Below are positions 7,762 to 19,191 of a stretch of DNA of 64,000 bases, in pieces. Made by a program: the position numbers and the translations under genes. The stretch is from Alicyclobacillus fructus. Lineage in GTDB: Bacteria > Bacillota > Bacilli > Alicyclobacillales > Alicyclobacillaceae. Position 1 is the first letter of the stretch; the number at the start of each line of letters is the position of its first letter. Under the pieces are notes generated by a model that saw only the letters and a list, made by a program, of their open reading frames with translations, was not told the origin of the DNA and did no database searches. The stretch spans positions 35,726 to 99,725 of the forward strand of contig NZ_JAFMTY010000010.1 in the NCBI RefSeq assembly GCF_017329605.1. The letters run 5' to 3'.

Positions 7762-7786
7762 CAGGTTCGACCTCAACTGATAGTCT
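7758..7786 (+). promoter_or_regulatory. Promoter of the pyrimidine operon
   Basis: A perfect TTGACA (7758–7763), 17-base spacer, then TAGTCT (7781–7786) as -10. The -35 overlaps the rluD stop region. It is placed just upstream of the PyrR attenuator leader. Confidence 0.6.
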
Positions 7787-7815
7787 ACTTTCGAACTGAA
7801 CATGGACACTGCCTT

Positions 7816-8494
<679 letters not shown>

Positions 8495-8511
8495 GGGCGG
8501 TGGCGGTGACG

Positions 8512-9444
8512 ATGCGAGGCAGAGGATTTCACGCGCTGACCGTCAACCAGTTTGACGTGCCGCTTGTCCGGGAACTGATGGAGCGCGCGGAGTGGCTGCG
8601 AACGGCGGATCGCGAAGAGGTTCGCACGCGCCTTCAGGGCAGAATCGTCGCGACCTTGTTTTACGAGCCGTCGACGCGCACGCGCCTGTCGTTTGAATCC
8701 GCGGTCCTCCGGCTCGGCGGCAGCGTGGTCGGGGCCGAGAACGCGCGCGAGTCGTCGTCCTCGAAAAAGGGGGAGACGCTCGAGGACGTGTTCCGCGTGG
8801 TGGGCTGCTACGCGGATGCCATCGTGATACGCCATCACGATCAGGAAGAGCTCGATCGGGCGGCGCCCTTTTCTCCCGTGCCCATCGTGAACGCGGGCGC
8901 CGGCAGCGGCGAGCACCCGACGCAGGCGTTGCTCGACGTGTACACCATCTGGCGGGAACTCGGCCGGCTCGAGCATCTCACGCTCGCGGTGATGGGCGAT
9001 CTCAAGTACGGCCGGACGGTCCATTCCCTTCTGCGGCTTTTGGCGAAATTTCCAGGCGTGCGCGTCCGCCTGTTCCACCCTGCGCCGCTCGGCTTGCCCG
9101 GCGATCTCGCCCGGGAGCTCGAGGCTTCCGGCCTTCGCCTCGAGCGCGTTGAGCGTCTCGAGGACGCCATCCGCGGTGTCGACGTGGTCTATCAGACGCG
9201 CATCCAGTTCGAGCGCCTGGCGGGCGAGGTGGATCCGCAAGCCGCCCGCCTCTACGCCATCACGGCATCGCACTTGGTGCTGCTCCCGGATCACGCGCGG
9301 ATTCTGCATCCGCTGCCTCGCGTGGGGGAGATTGCCCCCGAGGTGGACGACGACGTTCGCGCGGCGTACTTCCGGCAGGTGGAAAACGGACTTTACATGC
9401 GCATGGCGCTTCTCGACGCCATGCTGGGAGGAGAACGGCCATGA
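8512..9444 (+). CDS. pyrB: Aspartate carbamoyltransferase catalytic subunit
   Basis: 310 residues; joins carbamoyl phosphate and aspartate to carbamoyl aspartate. The carbamoyl-phosphate site YEPSTRTRLSFESA, the HPTQALLD motif, GDLKYGRTVHS and HPLPRVGEI are present. No PyrI regulatory chain gene is nearby, as expected for Bacilli. ATG at 8512 is used; in-frame GTG codons at 8491, 8500 and 8506 are alternatives, and AAGGAAGG at ~8481 would suit the 8500 GTG. It overlaps pyrC by four bases. Confidence 0.95.
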   Translation: MRGRGFHALTVNQFDVPLVRELMERAEWLRTADREEVRTRLQGRIVATLFYEPSTRTRLSFESAVLRLGGSVVGAENARESSSSKKGETLEDVFRVVGCYADAIVIRHHDQEELDRAAPFSPVPIVNAGAGSGEHPTQALLDVYTIWRELGRLEHLTLAVMGDLKYGRTVHSLLRLLAKFPGVRVRLFHPAPLGLPGDLARELEASGLRLERVERLEDAIRGVDVVYQTRIQFERLAGEVDPQAARLYAITASHLVLLPDHARILHPLPRVGEIAPEVDDDVRAAYFRQVENGLYMRMALLDAMLGGERP

Positions 9445-10736
9445 GGGTGCGATTGGACGGCGGCCGCGTGTGGGATTCGGCACTGGGCGACTTCATCGAG
9501 GCGAGCGTCGCGTTCGACGACGAGACCGGCGAGATTGTGGCCGTCGGACATCCATCGGCCCTCCGGGCGGACGAGGCAAGGTCCGTCCGCGGCCTCTGTC
9601 TGTTGCCCGGGTTTGTGGATGTTCACGTGCACTTGCGCGATCCCGGCCTCACCCACAAAGAGACGCTCGCAAGCGGGCTGCAGGCGGCTGCGGCCGGCGG
9701 GTTCACGCAGGTGGCGTGCATGCCGAACACCAAGCCGCCCATTGCGCGCGCCGAGGTGGTGGAGGACATCCGACGGCGCGGCCAGGAGGTCGGAAAGGCG
9801 GAGGTCCACCCCATCGCGTGCCTGACGGTGGACCAGGCCGGCCAAGAGCTCGCGAATTACCAGGCGCTCGGGCAGGCGGGCGCGCTCGGATTTTCCGACG
9901 ACGGGCGCGGCGTGCAAGACGGCGGCCTGATGCGGGAGGCCCTGGCGAAGCTCGCCGCCCTCGGCAAGCCGGCGATGATTCACGCGGAGGACGAGTCCAT
10001 CTCTCGTGGCGGGGCACTGCACGAGCGAGCGGCGGCGAGGCTTGGCACCACGGCGCAGCCAGGGAGCGCCGAGGCCGCGATGATCGCGCGGGATGTCCTT
10101 TTGGCAGAGGAAACAGGTGCGCACCTGCACGTGTGCCACGTGAGCCGCGAGGCGTCCGCGGCGGTCGTCCGCTTTGCGAAGGCGCGCGGGATTCGCGTCA
10201 CGGCGGAAGTGACGCCGCATCATTTGCTCCTGACGGAGCGAGACATCGATCGGGCGGACGCCAACTGGAAAGTGAATCCTCCCCTTGCAGCCGAGGAGGA
10301 TCGACGGGCCTGTTTGGCGGCCTTCGCGGACGGGACGCTGGACGTGATCGCGACCGATCACGCCCCACATCACCCCGATGAGAAGGCAAAGGGCATGGAC
10401 GAAGCTCCGTTTGGGATGGTGGGGCTCGAGACCGCGTTTGCGCTTCTCTACACGCGCTTGGTGCGCGAGGGGCTTGTATCCATGCGGCGGCTGGTGGAAG
10501 CCATGAGTGAACGGCCTTGCAGGCTGTTCGGGCTCGAGGGCGGGCAGGTCCGCCCCGGCGCGCGGGCGGACCTGGTCCTGGTCGATCTCGGCCGGCGCTG
10601 GACCATCGATCCGGACGCGTTTTACAGCAAGGGCCGCAACACGCCGTTTGCCGGCTGGAAGGTGATGGGCAAGGTCGTAGAGACGATTCGCGCGGGGCGC
10701 ACGATCTTTCGCGAGGGAGAGGAGCGGTTGTCATGA
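9441..10736 (+). CDS. pyrC: Dihydroorotase
   Basis: 431 residues, class I dihydroorotase; cyclises carbamoyl aspartate to dihydroorotate. Metal ligands are visible in DVHVHLRDPGLTHKETL (HxH), the MIHAEDE and CHVSREAS blocks, VTPHHLLLTE, and the catalytic ATDHAPHHPDEK. The start overlaps the end of pyrB (ATGA), and the stop overlaps carA, so translation of the three genes is probably coupled. Confidence 0.95.
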   Translation: MRVRLDGGRVWDSALGDFIEASVAFDDETGEIVAVGHPSALRADEARSVRGLCLLPGFVDVHVHLRDPGLTHKETLASGLQAAAAGGFTQVACMPNTKPPIARAEVVEDIRRRGQEVGKAEVHPIACLTVDQAGQELANYQALGQAGALGFSDDGRGVQDGGLMREALAKLAALGKPAMIHAEDESISRGGALHERAAARLGTTAQPGSAEAAMIARDVLLAEETGAHLHVCHVSREASAAVVRFAKARGIRVTAEVTPHHLLLTERDIDRADANWKVNPPLAAEEDRRACLAAFADGTLDVIATDHAPHHPDEKAKGMDEAPFGMVGLETAFALLYTRLVREGLVSMRRLVEAMSERPCRLFGLEGGQVRPGARADLVLVDLGRRWTIDPDAFYSKGRNTPFAGWKVMGKVVETIRAGRTIFREGEERLS

Positions 10737-11839
10737 TGCTGAACGGCCGGAGAAAAGCGCGGCTCGTGCTGCAGAACGGCCTTGTCTTTGAGGGCGTCAA
10801 CTTCGGAGCTTCCGGCACAAGGTTGGGCGAGGTCGTGTTCAACACGGGCATGACGGGGTATCAGGAGATCTTGACGGATCCTTCGTACTACGGCCAGATT
10901 GTCACGATGACGTACCCGCTCATCGGCAATTACGGCGTGAACGTCGATGACGTGGAGAGCCGCCATCCCCACGTGCGCGGATTTGCGGTGCGCACGTTCT
11001 GCGAGTGGCCCTCGCACCACAAGCTGATCGACAAGCTGGAGTCTTACCTGGTCCAGCACGACATCGTCGGCATCGCGGGCATCGATACCCGCGAGTTGAC
11101 GAAGGCCATTCGCACGGTGGGGGCGATGCCCGGGGCCATCACGACGGAGGACATCCCCGTGGAAGCGCTCCTTGCGCGCATGGACGAGGCGCTGGTTCCA
11201 GACGCCGTCAAGCGCGTGACCACCCAGACCGTCTACCGCGCGCCCGGACCGGGCCATCGGGTGGTGCTCATCGATTACGGCATGAAGGCGGGGATTCTGC
11301 GATCGCTTCTGGAGCGGGGGTGCGACGTGATCGTCGTCCCCGCGACCTCGACCGCGGAAGACGTGCTCCGCTGGAAACCGCACGGGGTGATGCTGTCCAA
11401 CGGCCCGGGCAATCCGGAGGATGCGCCGTACGCGGTGGAGGCGCTGCGCGGGCTCATCGGCAAGGTGCCCATCTTCGGCATCTGCCTTGGTCACCAACTC
11501 ATCGCGCTCGCGTGTGGGGCGAAGACGCGCAAGCTGAAGTTCGGCCACCGCGGCGCGAATCATCCGGTCAAGGATCTGAGGACGGGGCGGGTCGACATCA
11601 CGTCGCAGAACCACGGGTACGTGGTCGACGCCGATTCGCTCCAGGGGACGCCGCTCGAGCTCACGCACATCAATCTGAACGACGGCACCGTGGAGGGGCT
11701 TGTGCACAAGCACGAACCGGTCTTCTGTGTTCAGTACCACCCCGAATCTCGGCCCGGGCCGAGCGACGCCCGATACCTGTTCGACGAGTTTATCGACCTC
11801 ATGACGCGCGTGAGAGAGGGGCGGTTTGCGCATGCCTAA
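10733..11839 (+). CDS. carA: Carbamoyl-phosphate synthase small subunit
   Basis: 368 residues; the glutaminase chain that hydrolyses glutamine and passes ammonia to CarB. The class I amidotransferase triad is present: Cys in [13 protein letters not shown], and His and Glu in [14 protein letters not shown]. The N-terminal CPSase domain ([20 protein letters not shown]) is typical. ATG at 10733 overlaps the pyrC stop, with GAGGGAGAGGAGCGG upstream. Because of the operon position this is probably the pyrimidine-specific copy (pyrAA). Confidence 0.95.
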   Translation: MMLNGRRKARLVLQNGLVFEGVNFGASGTRLGEVVFNTGMTGYQEILTDPSYYGQIVTMTYPLIGNYGVNVDDVESRHPHVRGFAVRTFCEWPSHHKLIDKLESYLVQHDIVGIAGIDTRELTKAIRTVGAMPGAITTEDIPVEALLARMDEALVPDAVKRVTTQTVYRAPGPGHRVVLIDYGMKAGILRSLLERGCDVIVVPATSTAEDVLRWKPHGVMLSNGPGNPEDAPYAVEALRGLIGKVPIFGICLGHQLIALACGAKTRKLKFGHRGANHPVKDLRTGRVDITSQNHGYVVDADSLQGTPLELTHINLNDGTVEGLVHKHEPVFCVQYHPESRPGPSDARYLFDEFIDLMTRVREGRFAHA

Positions 11840-14800
11840 GCGGACGGACATTCGCAAAATCATGGTCATCGGATCGGGGCCGATTGTGATTGGCCAGGCG
11901 GCCGAGTTCGACTACGCGGGCACGCAGGCTTGCCAGGCGCTGAAGGAAGAGGGTTACGAGGTCGTGCTCGTCAACTCGAATCCGGCCACCATCATGACCG
12001 ACGAACACATGGCGGATCGGGTGTACATCGAGCCCATCACGCTCGACTTTGTGACGCAAATCATCCGCAAGGAACGCCCGGACGGTCTGCTGGCCACGCT
12101 CGGCGGCCAGACGGGGTTGAACATGGCGGTGCAGCTCGCCAAGTCGGGCGTGCTGGAGGCCGAGGGCGTGGAGCTGTTGGGAACGCCGCTTGAAGCCATC
12201 GAAAAGGCGGAAGACCGCGAGATGTTCCGGCAGCTGATGCAGGAAATCGGACAGCCCGTGCCGCGAAGCGCGATTGTCCGGAATCAGGCGGAGGCGGACG
12301 CGTTCGCCGAAGAGGTGGGGTTCCCCATCATCATCCGGCCCGCGTACACGCTCGGGGGCACGGGCGGCGGAATCGCGTCCAATTGGCGGGAGTATCACGA
12401 GATCGTCGAACGCGGCCTGACCTTGTCGCCCATCCACCAGGTGCTCGTGGAGCAGAGTATCGCGGGGTACAAGGAGATCGAGTACGAAGTGATGCGCGAC
12501 GCGGACGGGACGGCCATCGTGGTGTGCAACATGGAGAACATGGATCCGGTCGGCGTGCACACCGGCGATTCCATCGTCGTGGCCCCCAGCCAGACGCTCT
12601 CGGACGAGGAGTACCAGATGCTGCGCGACGCGAGCCTGCAGATCATCCACGCGCTCGGCATTCAGGGCGGGTGCAACGTGCAGCTGGCGCTCGACCCCCA
12701 CTCCTCGCGCTACTACGTGATTGAGGTCAATCCGCGCGTCAGCCGCTCGAGCGCGCTCGCCTCGAAGGCGACAGGGTATCCCATCGCGAGGATCGCGACC
12801 AAAATCGCCGTCGGATACCGGCTGTCCGAGCTCAAGAATCCTGTGACACAGGATTCGTACGCTGCGTTTGAACCGGCGCTCGACTACATCGTCACCAAGA
12901 TCCCGCGCTGGCCGTTCGACAAGTTCCGCAGCGCCAACCGGTCGCTCGGCACGCAGATGAAGGCGACGGGTGAGGTCATGGCCATCGGCCGGACGTTCGG
13001 CGAGTCGCTGCTGAAGGCGGTCCGCAGCCTCGAAATCGGCGCCTACAGCCTGTGGACCAAGCAGTCCGACAAGTGGTCGAACATGGAGATTGAAAAGAAA
13101 ATCCGCGTGGCCGACGATGATCGCCTGTTCGCCATCGCCGAGGCGCTGCGCCGCGGGGTGTCGGTCGACCAGATCCACGACTGGTCAAAGATCGACCGCT
13201 GGTTCCTCTGGCACCTCGAGTGGCTGGTGGACCTCGAACAGCGAATCGCCTCTGTCGCGAATCCGCGCTTGCCCGTTGAATCGGTGCTCGATGAACACCG
13301 CGATCTCATCTACGAGGCCAAGCGCAACGGTTTCCCGGACCGCGAGCTCGCGCGCCTGCTGAAGGCTGACCCGATGGAGATTCGGGCTTGGCGCAAGAAG
13401 CGGGGCATCGTCCCGGTGTACAAGATGGTGGACACGTGCGCGGGGGAATTCGCGGCGTCGACGCCGTACTATTACAGCACGTACGAGCGAGAAGACGAGG
13501 TCGAGGCGAGTCCGCGCAAGAAGATGGTCGTGCTCGGCTCGGGGCCGATTCGCATCGGCCAGGGGATCGAGTTCGACTACTGCACCGTCCATGCCGTGTG
13601 GGCGCTGCAGCGCGAGGGTTATGAGGCGATTGTCATCAACAACAACCCAGAGACCGTATCGACGGACTTCAGCACATCGGATCGGCTGTACTTCGAGCCG
13701 CTCGACGTCGAGGACGTGTTGAACGTGATCGACCGGGAAAAGCCCGAGGGCGTGATCGTCCAGTTCGGGGGTCAGACGGCCATCAATCTGGCCGGGCCGC
13801 TGGCGGACGCGGGCGTCCAAATCTTCGGCACGTCGCGCGAGAGCATCGACGCCGCGGAGGATCGCGAGAAGTTCGATGCGCTGCTCACTCAGCTCGGCAT
13901 TCAGCGGCCGGAGGGTCGAACGGTTACGACCGTGGAGGCGGCGGTCGAGGCGGCGGAATCGATTGGCTATCCGGTGCTCGTGCGCCCCTCGTACGTCCTC
14001 GGCGGGCGCGCGATGCAGATTATCACCAACACGAACGAGCTGCTCCAGTACATGGAAGAAGCGGTCGAGGTGTCGCAGCAGCACCCGGTGCTCGTCGATC
14101 GCTACGTGAACGGGATTGAGGCGGAGGTCGACGCCATTTCGGACGGCGAGACCGTCATCATCCCGGGCATCATGGAGCACATCGAACGCGCGGGCGTGCA
14201 CTCCGGCGACTCCATCGCCGTCTACCCGCCGCAGAACCTGACGGAGGACGTGAAGCGGATCATCGAGGACCACACCATCCGCATCGCCCAAAGCCTGAAC
14301 GTCAAGGGGCTGATGAACGTGCAGTTCATCGTGCACGACGGCCAGGTGGAGGTCATCGAGGTGAATCCGAGGTCGTCGCGCACGGTGCCCTTCCTGTCCA
14401 AGGTGACAGGCGTGCCGATGGTTCAGCTGGCGATGCACGCGGTGTGCGGCGGCAAGCTGGCCGATCTCGGCTACCGGAGCGGCCGTGTGCCCGAGTCACC
14501 GGCGGTGGCCGTCAAGGTGCCGGTCTTCTCGTTCGCCAAGCTGCACGAGGTCGATATCAGCCTCGGCCCCGAGATGAAGTCGACCGGCGAGGTGATGGGG
14601 CGCGATCTCGTCTACGAAAAGGCGCTCTACAAGGGGCTTATTGCGTCAGGGATTGCCATTCCCGCCCACGGTACCGTGCTCGCCACCATCGCGGACAAGG
14701 ATAAGCCAGAGGCGTATCCGCTGTTGCGCGAATTCGCGCGCCTCGGCTATCGCCTTGCCGCGACCGAGGGAACGGCGAAGTATTTGCGCGATCGCGGCCT

Positions 14801-15080
14801 GGAAGTTCGCGTCGTGAACAAGCTCGCACAGGGCACGCCCAACTTGGCCGACGACATCCGGCAGGGCAAGATCCAGCTCGTGATCAACACGCTCACGAAG
14901 GGACTGAAGCCCGAGCGGGACGGCTTCCGCATCCGCCGCACGGCCGTGGAGCACGGTGTGCCGTGCTTGACCTCGCTCGACACGGTCCGGTCGGTGCTCG
15001 ACATCATGAAACTCATTCACTTCCAGACCATGGCTTTGGGCGATCCCGTCGTGGGCGAAAGGGGTGCGGATGGTGTCTGA
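11832..15080 (+). CDS. carB: Carbamoyl-phosphate synthase large subunit
   Basis: 1,082 residues. Two homologous ATP-grasp halves are seen: the first starts [20 protein letters not shown] and contains [12 protein letters not shown]; the second starts [20 protein letters not shown] and contains [11 protein letters not shown]. An oligomerisation domain lies between them, and a C-terminal MGS-like regulatory domain (from about residue 935; [19 protein letters not shown]) is present. ATG at 11832 overlaps carA by eight bases. Symbol pyrAB in B. subtilis. In that species pyrK and pyrD follow; here pyrF starts inside its 3' end. Confidence 0.96.
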   Translation: MPKRTDIRKIMVIGSGPIVIGQAAEFDYAGTQACQALKEEGYEVVLVNSNPATIMTDEHMADRVYIEPITLDFVTQIIRKERPDGLLATLGGQTGLNMAVQLAKSGVLEAEGVELLGTPLEAIEKAEDREMFRQLMQEIGQPVPRSAIVRNQAEADAFAEEVGFPIIIRPAYTLGGTGGGIASNWREYHEIVERGLTLSPIHQVLVEQSIAGYKEIEYEVMRDADGTAIVVCNMENMDPVGVHTGDSIVVAPSQTLSDEEYQMLRDASLQIIHALGIQGGCNVQLALDPHSSRYYVIEVNPRVSRSSALASKATGYPIARIATKIAVGYRLSELKNPVTQDSYAAFEPALDYIVTKIPRWPFDKFRSANRSLGTQMKATGEVMAIGRTFGESLLKAVRSLEIGAYSLWTKQSDKWSNMEIEKKIRVADDDRLFAIAEALRRGVSVDQIHDWSKIDRWFLWHLEWLVDLEQRIASVANPRLPVESVLDEHRDLIYEAKRNGFPDRELARLLKADPMEIRAWRKKRGIVPVYKMVDTCAGEFAASTPYYYSTYEREDEVEASPRKKMVVLGSGPIRIGQGIEFDYCTVHAVWALQREGYEAIVINNNPETVSTDFSTSDRLYFEPLDVEDVLNVIDREKPEGVIVQFGGQTAINLAGPLADAGVQIFGTSRESIDAAEDREKFDALLTQLGIQRPEGRTVTTVEAAVEAAESIGYPVLVRPSYVLGGRAMQIITNTNELLQYMEEAVEVSQQHPVLVDRYVNGIEAEVDAISDGETVIIPGIMEHIERAGVHSGDSIAVYPPQNLTEDVKRIIEDHTIRIAQSLNVKGLMNVQFIVHDGQVEVIEVNPRSSRTVPFLSKVTGVPMVQLAMHAVCGGKLADLGYRSGRVPESPAVAVKVPVFSFAKLHEVDISLGPEMKSTGEVMGRDLVYEKALYKGLIASGIAIPAHGTVLATIADKDKPEAYPLLREFARLGYRLAATEGTAKYLRDRGLEVRVVNKLAQGTPNLADDIRQGKIQLVINTLTKGLKPERDGFRIRRTAVEHGVPCLTSLDTVRSVLDIMKLIHFQTMALGDPVVGERGADGV

Positions 15081-15828
15081 GGACCTGATGCACGAGCTTG
15101 CCTCGCCCGCGTACGACGAGGCGCGCAGGCGCACCTACGTGGCGCTCGACGTCGAATCCGAGGCGCGCGCATGGGAAATCGTTGACCGCCTGTCTCCCGC
15201 GGTGGACGGCTTCAAGGTGGGTTTGGAACTCTTTCACCGGGCCGGAATGCGCTTGGTGGAGTCCTTGCTGAAGCTCAATCTGCGCGTGTTCCTGGACGTC
15301 AAGCTGCACGACATCCCCAACACGGTGGCGGGCGCCCTCCGGGCCATTGCGCAGTATCCCATCGAGATGGTGAACGTGCACGCGTCGGGAGGCGTCCGGA
15401 TGCTCGCGGCGGCGAGGGAGGCGGTGGACGGATCGCCCTACCGGCCGCTCCTGGTCGGCGTGACCGTGCTCACCAGCCTGAGCGACGCGGATCTCGAACA
15501 GATGGGCATGGCCACGACGTCGGCGGCGTGGGTTCGCCGCCTGGCCGAGATCTCGCTTCAGGCCGGGCTCGACGGCGTGGTATGTTCGGCGCAGGAACTC
15601 CAGATCCTGCGCGACGCGGTTCCGCCGTCGTTCGAGCGCGTCGTGCCGGGCATCCGCCTGCTCGGCGACCAGGTGCACGATCAGGCTCGCGTGATGCAGC
15701 CGGATGAGGCGATTCGCCAGGGCGCGACGCGGTTGGTTCTGGGGCGAGCGGTGACGCAAGCTGACGATCCCGTCCGCGCGCTGGCGCGCTACCTTCGTTC
15801 CGTGAAGGAGGGGTTGGGCCATGAGTGA
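15070..15828 (+). CDS. pyrF: Orotidine 5'-phosphate decarboxylase
   Basis: 252 residues; decarboxylates OMP to UMP, the last step of the pathway. The catalytic DxKxxD tetrad region is [22 protein letters not shown] at the start and the phosphate-binding [15 protein letters not shown] and [12 protein letters not shown] near the end are typical. The ATG at 15070 overlaps carB by 11 bases, with AAGGGG five bases upstream. GTG codons at 15064 and 15073 are alternatives. It overlaps pyrE by eight bases. Confidence 0.93.
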   Translation: MVSEDLMHELASPAYDEARRRTYVALDVESEARAWEIVDRLSPAVDGFKVGLELFHRAGMRLVESLLKLNLRVFLDVKLHDIPNTVAGALRAIAQYPIEMVNVHASGGVRMLAAAREAVDGSPYRPLLVGVTVLTSLSDADLEQMGMATTSAAWVRRLAEISLQAGLDGVVCSAQELQILRDAVPPSFERVVPGIRLLGDQVHDQARVMQPDEAIRQGATRLVLGRAVTQADDPVRALARYLRSVKEGLGHE

Positions 15829-16480
15829 ACCGACGTTCACCGTGGAGTACGACGATCTGTCTTACACCATCGCCAAGGGTCTGCTGCAGATCGGCGCGGT
15901 GGAACTTCGTCCGCACCAGCCGTTCACGTGGTCGAGCGGATGGAGGTCGCCCATCTACTGCGACAATCGGCTGATCCTCGGGTATCCGCTGCTCCGAAGC
16001 CAGGTGGTCTCTGGATTCGAGTCGATCATCGACTACGAACTTCCTGCGGTCGAGCTCATCGCGGGTGCCGCAACCGGCGGCATCCCGCACGCGGCGATGC
16101 TGGCCGACAGGCTGGGTTTGCCGTGCGCGTACGTGCGGTCCGAAGCCAAGGCGCACGGGCGGGGGAAGCAGATCGAGGGCTACGCGCGACCGGGCATGAA
16201 GGCGGTCGTGATCGAAGACACGCTCTCCACGGGCCGATCCGCGTATCAGGCCGCGCAGGCCCTGCGGGACGCGGGGGTGGACGTGATGGCCATCCTCACC
16301 ATCTTGTCGTACGACTTCGATGTCGCCACCAAGCGGGCGGAAGACACCGGTATCCCTGCGTATCGGCTCGTTCCGTACGAAGTGCTGATCCAGGTGGCGC
16401 TTGAACGCGGCGACATTCAGGAGTCGGACGTGGCGCTCTTGATGCGCTGGCGCAAATCGCCGGACACGTACGGAATGTGA
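15821..16480 (+). CDS. pyrE: Orotate phosphoribosyltransferase
   Basis: 219 residues; transfers ribose phosphate from PRPP to orotate. The PRPP-binding motif is VVIEDTLSTGRSAYQAAQAL. Orotate-site features are FTWSSGWRSPIYCDNR and GAATGGIPHAAMLADRLGLP, with YVRSEAKAHGRGKQIEG as the flexible catalytic loop with its lysines. Last gene of the pyr operon; start overlaps pyrF. I see no obvious terminator directly after it. Confidence 0.95.
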   Translation: MSEPTFTVEYDDLSYTIAKGLLQIGAVELRPHQPFTWSSGWRSPIYCDNRLILGYPLLRSQVVSGFESIIDYELPAVELIAGAATGGIPHAAMLADRLGLPCAYVRSEAKAHGRGKQIEGYARPGMKAVVIEDTLSTGRSAYQAAQALRDAGVDVMAILTILSYDFDVATKRAEDTGIPAYRLVPYEVLIQVALERGDIQESDVALLMRWRKSPDTYGM

Positions 16481-16583
16481 CATGTGGACCCAGACAGGCG
16501 GTCCGTGGGCATGGCCCGCGGCCGCCTGTGTCTTTTCGCGCGCCGAACGGGATATCCTATCCGTCAGGCGAAGGAGGGGTCAC

Positions 16584-17849
16584 GTGGATCTGCACACGGG
16601 CCGCACATTGTGGTCGGAGTTCGACTTAGAAGCCACCGCGTATCCGCGGCTCGGCGAGCATGTGGAGGCCGATGCGGTGATCGTGGGCGGCGGGATCGGC
16701 GGCGCCATTGTGGCTTGGGAATTGGTCGACCGGGGGCTCGATGTGGTGGTGTTGGAACGCGATCGCGTGGGCATGGGTTCCACCCGCGGCAACACGGGCC
16801 TGCTCCAGTACGCGAACGACATGCCGCTCGCCGAGATGGTCCGGGTCCACGGGCGCGATCGGGCCGTGTGGTTTTACCGCCGATGTTGGGAAGGTGTGGG
16901 ACGCCTGCGCGAGATGGCCAAGCGGCTGCCGGCAGATGTGGAGTTTGCGGATCGCCTGAGCCTCTGCTGCGCCTCCGTACCGGCGCATCTGGCGCGATTG
17001 GAGGCGGAAGTGCGAGAACTCACTCGCCACGGTTTCGCGGCGGAACTCATGGTGGGCAGGGGAACCGTGCGGCGCGCGTTCGGGATCGAGCGGGACGCGG
17101 CGCTCGTCACGTACGGCGACGCGGAGGTGAATCCGCTGAAGTTTGCCCGTGCGCTCACCGGGGAGCTCGTGCGGCGCGGAAAGGCCCGTGTATTCGAGGA
17201 GACGCAGGCCGTGCGGCTCGAAGAGGATAAGGGGCACGTCGAGCTGGAGACGGACGGAGGCTTCCGCGTGCGGGCGCGCGCCGCAGTCCTCGCCACGGGG
17301 TACGCGTTCCAGCGCGCGTGGCCCCTGCCGGGCGTCAGGCTGGGATGCACCTACGCCATTGCCTCCGAACCGCTTCCGGATCGTTCTGGATTTCCGCAGG
17401 GCGCTGTGATCTGGGAGACGGCGCGCCCGTATCTGTACATGCGCATGACGAGGGACGCGCGTTTGGTGATCGGGGGGCTCGACCTGCCCGTCCCCGAGGG
17501 ACCGCGGCGGGATCGAGACTTGAACGCGCGCGCGGAGCAGTTGGCCCGGTTGGCGCGCAACGATTTGCCCGATTTACACCCGTTTTCCATAGCCTGTAGG
17601 TGGGCGTCGACGTTCGGCTCCACGGTCGACGGTTGGCCCATTGCGGGGCCCCACCCGCGATTTCGGCACGTGTACTGTGCGCTCGGCTACGGAGGCAACG
17701 GCACGGTGTGCTATGCCGTGGCTGCGCACGTTCTCGCCAACCGCATCGCCGGCGCGTCACGGCCGGAAGATGACATGCTCGCCCCAGGGAGGCTGACGCT
17801 GTGGCGGCGCGCCGCGAGAAGGCTTTCCGCGGCGGTTCATGCGCGCTGA
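16584..17849 (+). CDS. FAD-dependent oxidoreductase of the DAO (amino-acid oxidase/dehydrogenase) superfamily
   Basis: 421 residues. The N-terminal dinucleotide fold (AVIVGGGIGGAIVAWELVDR, with a Glu 21 residues on in VVLERD) binds FAD; GSTRGNTGLLQYAND is the usual second FAD motif. The C-terminal part has WASTFGSTVDGWPIAGPHP and ALGYGGNGTVCY, common to glycine oxidase and D-amino acid dehydrogenase-like enzymes. Substrate cannot be told. GTG start at 16584 after AAGGAGG, one of the best ribosome sites here. It stands alone after pyrE and ends one base from the convergent MFS gene. Confidence 0.85.
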   Translation: MDLHTGRTLWSEFDLEATAYPRLGEHVEADAVIVGGGIGGAIVAWELVDRGLDVVVLERDRVGMGSTRGNTGLLQYANDMPLAEMVRVHGRDRAVWFYRRCWEGVGRLREMAKRLPADVEFADRLSLCCASVPAHLARLEAEVRELTRHGFAAELMVGRGTVRRAFGIERDAALVTYGDAEVNPLKFARALTGELVRRGKARVFEETQAVRLEEDKGHVELETDGGFRVRARAAVLATGYAFQRAWPLPGVRLGCTYAIASEPLPDRSGFPQGAVIWETARPYLYMRMTRDARLVIGGLDLPVPEGPRRDRDLNARAEQLARLARNDLPDLHPFSIACRWASTFGSTVDGWPIAGPHPRFRHVYCALGYGGNGTVCYAVAAHVLANRIAGASRPEDDMLAPGRLTLWRRAARRLSAAVHAR

Positions 17850-17850
17850 A

Positions 17851-19128
17851 TCAGGGCGTGCCGGCCTGGGGCGCTTCCACCTGCCGCGAGGGAGCGCGCG
17901 GTTGGGTCGGCACGGCGAAAAGGGCGATGCCGAGCGCGCAAATGCCAATCGCGATGAGAAAGATGTCGGTGAGCGACATGGCGTGTGTCATCGCCGTGCT
18001 GACGAGCGGCGCGATCGCGCCTCGAACGCCGAATAAGAGAAAATGAAGGCCGAACGCCTCAGCCTCGCGCCCGGGCACCGCTCGAAAGATGTAGGACATG
18101 CATCCGATGTCCCAGACGGCATCGCCGACGCCCAGCAAGGCGCAGGAAATCATGACGGCCGTGAAGGAGCCGTCCAGTACATACAGGGCCGGGGCGAGGG
18201 CGTAAGCCCCCATGCCGATGAACATGGCGCGTCGAGGCGACCACGTGTCGATGATCCATCCCACGGCGAAGTAGGCCACCAAAAGGGCCACATAATACAG
18301 CACGCGCGTGAAGCCGATCTGCGCGTTCGACAGGTTGAGGGTGTGAACTTGATAGATCTGATAAATGGGGCCTGCCAGAAGATTGCCAAAACCGGTGACC
18401 ATGGTCGCCACGAGGAAAATGGTCAAGGGTCGGCTGGCGCGGGCCACCTGCCAGTTGCCGAAGATCAGATGGATTCGCCGCCTCCGCGCCTCCGGGTGGC
18501 CCTGCGGGTCTGCGGGCTCCACTTCTCGCACGCGGGAAAACAGGATCACGGACAGGGTGCCCATCAGAGCGGCGCCAATGAGCGGCCATCGATCGCCCTG
18601 GTGCTGACTCCACTGGCCCACCACATAGGCCAGGGGGATCAGGAGCGTGCCTTGCGCGACGCGAACGTATCCCATCAGCCGGCCGCGCAGCGCCGGCGGA
18701 TACATGCGCGCGAGAAGCGCTGGATAGGCCGGAGCCTGGATGCCGTTCATGAAGTTGACGATGAATGCGGTCACGAGGAACGCGACGGGCGTCAGCAGCG
18801 CGCCGGTCAAGATGACGGACATGCGGCCGATGACGAGCGGCCAAAGCACGAAGGGCTTGGTCGACCTTCCGCGCATGAGGTGGGCCCACACGGGGGACCA
18901 CAGCATGCCGATGGCAGGAGCCGCCGTGAGCAGTCCCACCTCGAGGTTCGAAGCGCCGTGCCGAATGGCCATCGGCACGTAGAATTGGTTGACCACCACG
19001 TTGAACAGCGCAAACAGGACCGAACCGCCAAAATCGATTCGGAAATTCCACCACGTCTTCCATGGCATCTGCATCCCGAGGCGGGTGACGATATCGTCGG
19101 GCTTTCTGACCGCGTTTCTCATGCTCAT
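17851..19128 (-). CDS. MFS transporter
   Basis: 425 residues with about twelve hydrophobic segments. MFS hallmarks include an N-terminal half with LARMYPPALRGRLMGYVRVAQG (given here in parts: RMYPPALRGRLMGYVR) at the loop 2–3/4–5 type position, and a second half with GWIIDTWSPRRAMFIGMG. A long basic cytoplasmic loop between the halves (EARRRRIHLIFGNWQ) is typical. Substrate unknown; nothing in the neighbourhood fixes it. It lies 63 bases downstream of glutamate dehydrogenase on the same strand, separated by a strong hairpin. Confidence 0.85.
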   Translation of the reverse strand: MSMRNAVRKPDDIVTRLGMQMPWKTWWNFRIDFGGSVLFALFNVVVNQFYVPMAIRHGASNLEVGLLTAAPAIGMLWSPVWAHLMRGRSTKPFVLWPLVIGRMSVILTGALLTPVAFLVTAFIVNFMNGIQAPAYPALLARMYPPALRGRLMGYVRVAQGTLLIPLAYVVGQWSQHQGDRWPLIGAALMGTLSVILFSRVREVEPADPQGHPEARRRRIHLIFGNWQVARASRPLTIFLVATMVTGFGNLLAGPIYQIYQVHTLNLSNAQIGFTRVLYYVALLVAYFAVGWIIDTWSPRRAMFIGMGAYALAPALYVLDGSFTAVMISCALLGVGDAVWDIGCMSYIFRAVPGREAEAFGLHFLLFGVRGAIAPLVSTAMTHAMSLTDIFLIAIGICALGIALFAVPTQPRAPSRQVEAPQAGTP

Positions 19129-19140
19129 CCCCAGCGCAAG

Positions 19141-19159
19141 GGCGCGGCAAAGCCGCGCC
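19141..19159. other. Perfect hairpin between glutamate dehydrogenase and the MFS gene
   Basis: GGCGCGG–CAAAG–CCGCGCC, seven GC-rich pairs. There is no T-run after it on the minus strand in reading direction (the T stretch lies before it), so it is not a standard terminator. It may pause or stabilise the mRNA. Confidence 0.5.
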
Positions 19160-19191
19160 CCAAAAATTCATCATCTATAGCTTGCGATCCG

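Noticed and set aside
19137..19165. Terminator for glutamate dehydrogenase
   Set aside because: The stem is strong, but the T-run lies on the wrong side for the minus strand, so it is listed only as a hairpin.
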